A stretch of DNA of 8,289 nucleotides from JBICHM01 sp043101835. GTDB taxonomy: Bacteria; Planctomycetota; Phycisphaerae; Phycisphaerales; UBA1924. This document shows positions 1-4,500 of the stretch, in pieces; within the stretch, counting starts at the first letter, position 1; every line of letters starts with the position of its first letter. Both the position numbers and the translations under genes were made by a program. The stretch is taken from assembly GCA_043101835.1 (NCBI GenBank), contig JBICHM010000054.1, forward strand, positions 1-8,289. The letters run 5' to 3'. Under the pieces are notes generated by a model. The model did not search any database. It worked only from the letters and a program-made list of their open reading frames with translations, and was not told the origin of the DNA.

Positions 1-2
1 AC

Positions 3-320
3 GAGGCGGTCGGGGAGGTCGTATTCGAGATCGGCGGTGCGGAGCATGGAGGTCGGAGCGTCGCGGGTGCGCCTCAGGGATCGACAGCCGGTGTTGCAGG
101 CACGCAACAGCCCGGCACAGACGGCCCGGGGCTGCGGGGACCGATCGGCAGCGCCGAGGCGTGGCGGGCGATGTTATGGGCGCCGGGCCGGCGGGCGCGC
201 CAGTTGGTCTGTCTTCCTCCGTGCGGATCGAGGGAGCACACTCTGGCTGGTGGACCGGCGCGATGCGTTGTGCGCATGCGGTCCGGACCCATGCGGACGC
301 GATCGCGGATCACGCGGTGA
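3..320 (+). CDS. C-terminal part of an unrecognised protein, open at the left window edge
   Basis: This frame has no stop from the window edge to TGA at 318-320, so any start lies outside the window. The first 50 or so residues look protein-like: a hydrophobic/acidic start (EAVGEVVFEIGG), then a Gly/Ala/Pro/Gln-rich stretch suggesting a flexible linker, with mostly G or C at third positions. After about position 165 the translation becomes Arg-, Cys- and Pro-rich (for example RRARQLVCLPPCGSRE) and resembles an out-of-frame reading, while the frame one base earlier becomes the better one. The true gene may therefore continue in the other frame through a one-base shift to the stop at 632-634. 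I do not recognise a family. The alternative is an ordinary gene end overlapping the next gene. Confidence 0.35.
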   Translation, partial: EAVGEVVFEIGGAEHGGRSVAGAPQGSTAGVAGTQQPGTDGPGLRGPIGSAEAWRAMLWAPGRRARQLVCLPPCGSREHTLAGGPARCVVRMRSGPMRTRSRITR

Positions 321-634
321 AGGAGAGCGCCGCGTGCGACCAACGCATCGTCCCCGACGCGAGCCGCGCCGGCGACACCTGGGCAGATCGGACAGAGCAA
401 CTGCCCGAACGCCTCGCCTATGCGCGGTACCTCGAGCGGCAGAACACCGAGCAGGCGGCGCCCGCACCGACGCGCGACGACGCCGCGACGCGCCCGAATG
501 GCGGCGATGCGCGTGAGACGGTCGGCGACACCCGCCCGGGGCGGCAGCGCACCGAGGTCGAGAGACGAATCGAGACGACCTACCAGGTGCGCATCATCAG
601 CCCGGCTGGGCGGTACCTCGATATGTGGGTGTGA
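161..634 (+). CDS. Hypothetical protein, start uncertain
   Basis: A 157-residue reading from GTG at 161, or 123 residues from ATG at 263; neither start has a convincing ribosome binding site, and the frame is open to the window edge. From about codon 45 the composition is credible: strong G/C third positions, a charged likely helical region (PERLAYARYLERQN), an Asp/Arg/Thr-rich disordered stretch, then an ordered C-terminus with alternating hydrophobics (YQVRIISPAG, ending RYLDMWV). There is no signal peptide or membrane segment. It converges with the leftward gene ending at 644, with only nine bases between the stops. No family is recognised and I assign no function. It may be the 3' half of a gene that begins in the neighbouring frame to the left. 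Confidence 0.5.
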   Translation: MAGDVMGAGPAGAPVGLSSSVRIEGAHSGWWTGAMRCAHAVRTHADAIADHAVKESAACDQRIVPDASRAGDTWADRTEQLPERLAYARYLERQNTEQAAPAPTRDDAATRPNGGDARETVGDTRPGRQRTEVERRIETTYQVRIISPAGRYLDMWV

Positions 635-646
635 GCGCGTCGCTCA
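632..646. repeat. Short perfect inverted repeat across two convergent stop codons
   Basis: TGAGCG-CGT-CGCTCA: a 6-bp stem with a 3-nt loop. The left arm begins with the TGA stop of the rightward gene and the right arm ends with the TGA stop (TCA on the + strand) of the leftward gene. With no T-run on either side it is not a classical intrinsic terminator, but it is symmetrical and sits where transcripts from both sides end. Confidence 0.45.
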
Positions 647-991
647 GGCGTGCTGGGGGTCGGCGGACTTGTCGCGCGCAGCTTCGCGCGCAGCGCGCTT
701 GGCGCTGCCGACGCAGCGGCCGATGTCTTCGCCCCACTTCTCGGCGCCGCCGCGACTGTACCAGGGCGACGGGTTGAGCAGGCGCTCGCCATCCTCGGCG
801 GTCATCGAGCCTTCGGCGACGTAGGCGGCGATCTCACGCCGGGCCTTCTCTTTCTCGCGCGTCCCCTTCACGGACGCGACGCTGGCGATCCAGACGATCG
901 CGACGGCGCAGACCATGCCCGGCAGGCCGAGGATGATCGGAAGCATGCTTCCGGGGTTGCTCTGGATGAGGTCGAACAGGCGGTCGATCAC
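644..991 (-). CDS. Small single-pass membrane protein, paralog of its upstream neighbour
   Basis: 115 residues from a GTG start (CAC at 989-991 on the + strand). A plausible Shine-Dalgarno (GGAG, complement at 999-1002) lies about 7 nt upstream. A short N-terminal segment is followed by one long hydrophobic helix at about residues 15-42 (MLPIILGLPGMVCAVAIVWI), then a basic/charged stretch and a motif RREIAAYVAEGSMT with an acidic GERL end, at about residues 51-72. The same motif occurs in the gene just upstream. The remaining 40 or so residues are charged, rich in Ala, Arg and Lys, and unique to this copy. The charge pattern (Arg/Lys after the helix) suggests the tail is cytoplasmic. The motif, a short helix followed by Gly-x-Met-Thr-x-Glu, loosely recalls SHOCT-type tails, but I would not assign that domain. 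It probably forms a two-gene operon with the upstream gene, 28 bp away. Function unknown. Confidence 0.75.
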   Translation of the reverse strand: MIDRLFDLIQSNPGSMLPIILGLPGMVCAVAIVWIASVASVKGTREKEKARREIAAYVAEGSMTAEDGERLLNPSPWYSRGGAEKWGEDIGRCVGSAKRAAREAARDKSADPQHA

Positions 992-1019
992 GGCGATGCT
1001 CCGTGGAGTGCGTGCGGGA

Positions 1020-1268
1020 TCAGCAACTGTCCTTGGCGGGGGTGCGCCCGGCGCGCATGAGGCGTTCGCCTTCCTCGGGCGTCATGGAGCCCTCGGCGAT
1101 GTAGGCGGCGATCTCGCGGCGCGACTTCTCGATCTGGTTGGTCCTCGAGACCGACTTGATGGCGCCCATGAAGGTGCAGAACGCGGCGAAGGCGAGGCCG
1201 CCGCCGATCGCGATGATCGGGATCAGCAGTTCGATGTCCTCGGCGATTGCGTCGATGATCGAATCCAT
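1020..1268 (-). CDS. Small single-pass membrane protein, first of a paralogous pair
   Basis: 82 residues from ATG (CAT at 1266-1268 on the + strand). A longer frame from 1307 adds 13 Arg-rich residues (MHLWAAAERRRRD) that look like untranslated leader, so I prefer the inner start, which begins MDSIIDAIAEDIE. There is one hydrophobic helix at about residues 13-37 (LLIPIIAIGGGLAFAAFC), then a basic segment and the motif RREIAAYIAEGSMT followed by PEEGERL at about residues 53-74. It ends shortly after in AGRTPAKDSC. The downstream gene has the same layout and motif, and the DNA is also visibly similar over this part, so the two arose by tandem duplication. No known family is recognised. The short acidic N-terminus and Lys/Arg-rich region after the helix suggest an N-out, C-in orientation. 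Confidence 0.75.
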   Translation of the reverse strand: MDSIIDAIAEDIELLIPIIAIGGGLAFAAFCTFMGAIKSVSRTNQIEKSRREIAAYIAEGSMTPEEGERLMRAGRTPAKDSC

Positions 1269-1290
1269 GTCGCGCCTGCGGCGTTCGGCC

Positions 1291-1378
1291 GCTGCCCAAA
1301 GGTGCAATCGGGCCGGTCTGGGGCCCTTCGCTGAGTAGTGCGGAAAGACAGGAGGCCGCTTTCACGCTGCCCAAGGGT
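1291..1378. repeat. Two near-identical 13-mers in the intergenic leader
   Basis: GCTGCCCAAAGGT at 1291-1303 and GCTGCCCAAGGGT at 1366-1378 differ by one base and are 75 bp apart. Both lie in the 159-bp gap upstream of the leftward small membrane gene and downstream of the ModA-like gene. They could be paired operator sites for the small-protein operon, but chance repetition is possible. Confidence 0.3.
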
Positions 1379-1383
1379 ACCCC

Positions 1384-1409
1384 GATTCCCCACCACAGAG
1401 CAGGGAATC
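1384..1409 (-). terminator. Possible stem-loop after the ModA-like gene
   Basis: GATTCCC at 1384-1390 and GGGAATC at 1403-1409 form a perfect 7-bp stem with a 12-nt loop, about 20 bp past the stop of the leftward ModA-like gene. No T-run follows on the minus strand (the next bases are GGGGTACCC), so intrinsic termination is doubtful. It could instead act as a 3' transcript stabiliser. Confidence 0.3.
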
Positions 1410-1427
1410 TCGGGTGAATTCGCCGGA

Positions 1428-2195
1428 TCAGCGGGGGTCCGCGCTCTCGAATCCCCGCCCGGTCGCGAGGCCGAGGCCGTCGGGGCCGGCAAGCCACGCC
1501 GCGATGCGGTCGCCCTCGTCGGTCAGCGGCGCGAGGAAATACTCGAGTTCAACCGAATCGGGGAGATCGAGTTCGCCCACGATGACCAGCCCGGGCGACC
1601 GGGCGGCAGTCGCGTGCACGACACCGAACGCACTGGCGCCGGAGAGCACGCGATCGACGACGTCGGTGTCAGCGCTGAGACGGTCGAGCCGCCCTTGCGC
1701 GTCGTTCCAAACCTCGCGCTGACGCATCGCCAGTCGGGTGTGGAGGCCGAGCTCGGTGGTGTCGTCCGCGACGGCGATGCGGGACTGCCCGAAATCGAAC
1801 TCTCGGAGCGTTCGCCCCTCACTGGCGGCGACGACGACAAGGCGGTTGATGATCCACGGGTGAACGGAGCGCGGCGCCGGCGAGATGCCCTGGAGGCTGC
1901 CGGGGTCGCCGGTGACCACCAGGTCGGCGCGGACCCCGGCGTCCACCTGTCTCGCAAGGGACTGGCTGCTGCCGGGCCGGAGGAAGTAGTCGAGGGTCCT
2001 GCCGGTCGGCGCGTAGGCGTCGAGCGCCTCGCGCATAAGCGGTTCGAGCGTGGTGACGACAAGGATCTCGGCGGGGCGGCGGGTGTCGACGGGATCGGCG
2101 CCGCCGCTGGAGCGTTCGCAGGCCGTCGCGCCGAGGAACAGCAGCAGCGTCGCGACGGCGCTCGCGAGCGTGCTCTTTGTGTGGGGTCCTCGCAT
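1428..2195 (-). CDS. ModA-like substrate-binding lipoprotein (molybdate/oxyanion family)
   Basis: 255 residues. The N-terminus has basic residues and a hydrophobic stretch ending in LFLGATAC, a lipobox with Cys26 as the acylated residue, so the mature protein should be membrane-anchored on the outer face of the inner membrane. After a short Ser/Gly/Asp linker, the fold starts with a beta strand (EILVVTTLEPLM, about 43-54). It continues with the typical oxyanion-binding signature PGSSQSLARQV (about 74-84) followed by ADLVVTGD (90-97), as in ModA proteins (gsSg.La.Qi.. then aDvf.SAd). Later parts (SRIAVADD, about 138-145, and ASAFGVVHATAA, about 187-198) match the second lobe and hinge. Length is normal for the family. 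ModA proteins bind molybdate or tungstate for an ABC importer, but no permease or ATPase gene is near, and the exact ligand cannot be read from sequence. The gene is divergent from the EIIA gene. The start has no clear ribosome binding site, but the signal peptide supports it. Confidence 0.8.
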   Translation of the reverse strand: MRGPHTKSTLASAVATLLLFLGATACERSSGGADPVDTRRPAEILVVTTLEPLMREALDAYAPTGRTLDYFLRPGSSQSLARQVDAGVRADLVVTGDPGSLQGISPAPRSVHPWIINRLVVVAASEGRTLREFDFGQSRIAVADDTTELGLHTRLAMRQREVWNDAQGRLDRLSADTDVVDRVLSGASAFGVVHATAARSPGLVIVGELDLPDSVELEYFLAPLTDEGDRIAAWLAGPDGLGLATGRGFESADPR

Positions 2196-2298
2196 CCGTG
2201 TGCATCATTGCAGGGGTGTCGCGTCCTCGCCAGAGGGCGGGGCGTCTCGCGGGGCGTGTCCGGAGGGTGTATCGTCCCATCGCACCACGGGGTTCACC
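2196..2298. promoter_or_regulatory. Divergent intergenic region between the ModA-like and EIIA genes
   Basis: A 103-bp gap between two genes transcribed away from each other must supply the start signals for both, or at least for the rightward cluster. A TATCGT hexamer at 2270-2275 lies 23 bp before the EIIA start and could be a -10 element. I see no convincing -35 partner at the usual distance and no clear operator palindrome. Confidence 0.35.
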
Positions 2299-2763
2299 AT
2301 GCAGTTGGAAGGCTATCTCGACCAGGCCAGGACGCTCGTGCTCAGCGGCGTCGCGGATCGCGACGAACTGCTGCGCCGTCTCGCGGAGGCGTCGCAGCCC
2401 GCCCTCCCGGGGCGAACCGTAGAGGAACTCGTCGCCGCCCTGCAGGAACGGGAGACGTCGATGCCGACCTCCACGCCGGAGGGCGTAGGGTTTCCGCACG
2501 CGATGCTCCCGGGCCTCGAGGAGACCGTCGTCACGCCGGCGCGCCTGATCCCCGGTGTCGCGATGGGGGCGCCGGACCACCCGCCGGTCGACATCGTCTT
2601 CTGCATGTTCGGGAGCAGCGACCGGGCGTGGGACCACGTCCGCCTGCTCGCCCGGCTTGCGCGGATCGCGCGCGGGCCCGGTGCGCTCGAGCACCTGCGC
2701 GGCGCCAAGACGTCGGAGGCCTTCTTCACGGCGCTCGTGGAGGAGGATCGGTCGCATGGCTGA
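2299..2763 (+). CDS. PTS EIIA type-2 domain protein (EIIA-Ntr-like)
   Basis: 154 residues, a single EIIA type-2 (fructose/mannitol/nitrogen class) domain of normal length. The start at ATG 2299 fits family N-termini, MQLEGYLD followed by a helix with DELLRRLAE. The active-site part reads QERET at about 50, then STPEGVGFPHAM with the phosphorylatable His67. Arg51 and a second conserved-type His113 (DHVRLLARLARI) are also in place. The core strand (VDIVFCMFG) follows the EIIA pattern. In this family the His accepts phosphate from HPr/NPr. EIIA-Ntr proteins act mainly as regulators, and in E. coli EIIA-Ntr binds the K+ uptake protein TrkA and the kinase KdpD. There is no EIIB or EIIC gene nearby, so a regulatory role is more likely than sugar transport. 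The gene is first in the rightward cluster and overlaps the next gene by 8 bp, implying coupled translation. Confidence 0.85.
   Translation: MQLEGYLDQARTLVLSGVADRDELLRRLAEASQPALPGRTVEELVAALQERETSMPTSTPEGVGFPHAMLPGLEETVVTPARLIPGVAMGAPDHPPVDIVFCMFGSSDRAWDHVRLLARLARIARGPGALEHLRGAKTSEAFFTALVEEDRSHG
2739..2747 (+). promoter_or_regulatory. Strong Shine-Dalgarno for the PII-like gene
   Basis: GGAGGAGGA lies 8 nt before ATG 2756, inside the end of the EIIA coding region. It fixes the start of the PII-like gene at 2756 and is the strongest ribosome binding site in the window. Confidence 0.75.
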
Positions 2764-3118
2764 AGACCGCGACGAGCAGCGGTCGGACGCGGCCGGCGAC
2801 GCGGTGCTGCTGTTCATCATCGTGTCCGATCCGGGCGCGCTGGACCGGCTGATCACGCTGCTTCTGGATATGGGCGTGACCGGGGCGACGGTGATCGAAA
2901 GCAAGGGCATGGGCGCGATCATCCGCGAGGAGATGCCGATCTTCAGCGGGCTGGCCCCCCTGCTGCCGGCGCGAACGGGCAGCCGCGTGATCGTGTCGGT
3001 GACGAACAGCGCGCGAGCAGGCGATATGCTCGAAGCGCTCGAGCGCGAGTTTAAGGAGCGCGAGCGCCCAATCGCGTTCACGACGCCGATCGTGCATTCG
3101 CTCGGCGTGCGGGTCTGA
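2756..3118 (+). CDS. PII-like (GlnB-fold) small regulatory protein
   Basis: 120 residues, starting at ATG 2756 behind a strong Shine-Dalgarno and overlapping the EIIA gene. After a charged 15-residue lead, the order is strand-helix-strand: LLFIIVSD (18-25), DRLITLLLDMG (30-40), then GVTGATVIESKGMG (40-53). This closely follows the PII pattern of strand, helix and a Gly-rich G.tg.TV...G.G turn. The second half has another strand (SRVIVSVTN, 76-84), a helix (MLEALEREF) and a final hydrophobic strand. It lacks the classical T-loop with the uridylylated Tyr (YRGAEY) and the TG..GDGKIFV signature of GlnB/GlnK, so it is a PII-like rather than true nitrogen PII protein. PII-like proteins often bind a nucleotide and control a membrane transporter encoded beside them. 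Here the antiporter genes follow at 3187, making those proteins the likely partners. Ligand unknown. Confidence 0.7.
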   Translation: MAEDRDEQRSDAAGDAVLLFIIVSDPGALDRLITLLLDMGVTGATVIESKGMGAIIREEMPIFSGLAPLLPARTGSRVIVSVTNSARAGDMLEALEREFKERERPIAFTTPIVHSLGVRV

Positions 3119-3186
3119 TCGCCGGAACACCTGCGAGCGCGGCGGCCCCCGGTCGGCTACCTTGACGGCGCGTCGGGGCGCTCCCG

Positions 3187-4500
3187 GTGCGCGAATGGCC
3201 CGACGGATGCCCCGTGGAAGGATTCCTCTCCATCCTGCTCGTTGCGACGCTGGCGATCGCCGGCACGAGTCGCTCGCTGAATCGGCTGCGCCGCAGCCGG
3301 CCGATCGCGGTCCTGATCAGCGGCGGGTGGGTGTGGATCGCCGTCGGTGCGGCGGTGGGGCCTCGCGTGCTCGGCGCCGTTGACTCGGACATCGTGCTGC
3401 GCACGACGCCGCTGGTGGCCTTTGCGCTGGGATGGATCGGGCTCATGATCGGTCTGCAGGCGCAGCGCTCTGTGCTCGCATCGCTCCCCGGCGCGGTGCG
3501 GCGCGCGACGCTGACGGACCTTGCGCTCTCGATTCCATGCTTCGGCGTCCTCGGCTGGATCGGCCTCTCCCTGTGGTCCGGATCGTCGGACACGGTGTCC
3601 CTCGCGGCGCCGACGGCGCTGCTCGCGGCGTGCGGGATTGGCTGGTCGATGGAGACGCGGAGCCTGCGGGCCGGCCAGGACGAGGCGGATGGACGACTCT
3701 CGCTGGCGATTCGCGCCGCGGGCGGGGTGGCGGCGATCGCCGCGATCTCGGTGTGGGGCGTCGGCGTCTCGCTTTCGCACCGCACCGAAGAGGGTGTGCT
3801 GATCATCGACGGGGTGCGCGGTGCGCGGACGCTGGCGGTATGTCTCGGACTGGCGGTGATCGTCAGTGGGCTGGCGCGCGTTGCGCTGCGCGTGGCCGGA
3901 TCGAACCGGGCAGACCTGCTGACAGTCTTCGTCGGCCTCGTCGCCATTGTCTCGGGCGGCGCGGTGAACCTCGGGGCGCCGCCGATCTTCGCGGCGATGC
4001 TTACGGGCATCGTGCTGACGAATCTTCCGGGCGTCGAGCTGCGCCGGTTCGAGCGATTCCTCCTCGACGCCGAGCACGTCGTCGCGGTGGTGCTGGCGGT
4101 CCTTGCGGGCGTGCTGCTCGACCCGGCGATCGGGGTGTACGGCGCGGCCCTTGCGTTCGGGCTCGCGGCGCTGCGCCTGCTGACGAAGCCGGCGGCGGTG
4201 ATCGCTGCGGCGCGCGGGGATAATTCGCTCCGCGCCGCGTCGCGCACGCTGCGCCTGGCGAGCGTGCGCCAGAGCCCGGTCGCGCTGGCGGTCGCGGTGG
4301 GGTTCGTACTGGCCGAGCCCTCGCCGACCTCGCACCGGCTGCTCGCGGTCGTCGTGCTGACGGGGCTCCTGAGCGAGTTGATCCCGCTGGGGGCGAGCGT
4401 GCTGCTGCGCGACAAGCCGATGAGCACCACTACGACGCCGGACCTCGGTGCGCCCGGCACAGCGACGGCGTCGGGCGCTAGCGCGGGGGAGACGCCATGA
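3187..4500 (+). CDS. Divergent CPA2-type (cation:proton antiporter family) membrane protein
   Basis: 437 residues from GTG 3187; GTG 3214 (starting VEGFLSILL) is an equally good or better start because the first nine residues look non-conserved. It has about 11-12 hydrophobic segments. The family N-terminal element P-x-x-x-x-I-S-G...VGAAVGP is present at about residues 38-59. It aligns along its length with the next gene product: APTALLAACGIGW (about 140-153) opposite ASSPAAAIAVISE, RLSLAIRAAGG (170-180) opposite QLSLSAAVSKD, the long PPIFAAMLTGIVLTNL region opposite LDALIVALVAGLMMENL, and VRQSPVALAVAV opposite VSQAGVSLALAS. The ion-binding Asp position is Gly180 here, so proton/cation exchange by the usual mechanism is doubtful. 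The C-terminal tail is Thr/Ala/Gly-rich and probably disordered. The gene overlaps the next by ATGA. It may be a partner or regulatory subunit of the second antiporter. Confidence 0.7.
   Translation: MREWPDGCPVEGFLSILLVATLAIAGTSRSLNRLRRSRPIAVLISGGWVWIAVGAAVGPRVLGAVDSDIVLRTTPLVAFALGWIGLMIGLQAQRSVLASLPGAVRRATLTDLALSIPCFGVLGWIGLSLWSGSSDTVSLAAPTALLAACGIGWSMETRSLRAGQDEADGRLSLAIRAAGGVAAIAAISVWGVGVSLSHRTEEGVLIIDGVRGARTLAVCLGLAVIVSGLARVALRVAGSNRADLLTVFVGLVAIVSGGAVNLGAPPIFAAMLTGIVLTNLPGVELRRFERFLLDAEHVVAVVLAVLAGVLLDPAIGVYGAALAFGLAALRLLTKPAAVIAAARGDNSLRAASRTLRLASVRQSPVALAVAVGFVLAEPSPTSHRLLAVVVLTGLLSELIPLGASVLLRDKPMSTTTTPDLGAPGTATASGASAGETP
4485..4491 (+). promoter_or_regulatory. Ribosome binding site for the second antiporter gene
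   Basis: GGGGGAG lies 5 nt before the ATG at 4497, inside the end of the preceding coding region. With the ATGA stop/start overlap it indicates translational coupling of the two antiporter-type genes. Confidence 0.6.

Noticed and set aside
2050..2298. N-terminal extension of the EIIA frame
   Set aside because: It would overlap the start of the divergent ModA-like gene. ATG 2299 gives a standard-length EIIA domain with a normal N-terminus.
1338..2852. Long rightward open frame of 504 codons across the ModA-like and EIIA genes
   Set aside because: It lies antisense to a lipoprotein with a proper signal peptide and then runs out of frame through the EIIA gene. Its composition is Arg/Gly-rich and it crosses a clear intergenic region.
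2756..3118. True GlnB/GlnK nitrogen PII
   Set aside because: The T-loop Tyr and the C-terminal TG..GDGKIFV signature are absent, and no amtB or glnA gene is adjacent.
3158..3167. TTGACG at 3162-3167 or TACCTT at 3158-3163 as a promoter for the first CPA2 gene
   Set aside because: No partner hexamer at suitable spacing. The gap is only 68 bp in a same-strand cluster, so read-through is the simpler explanation.
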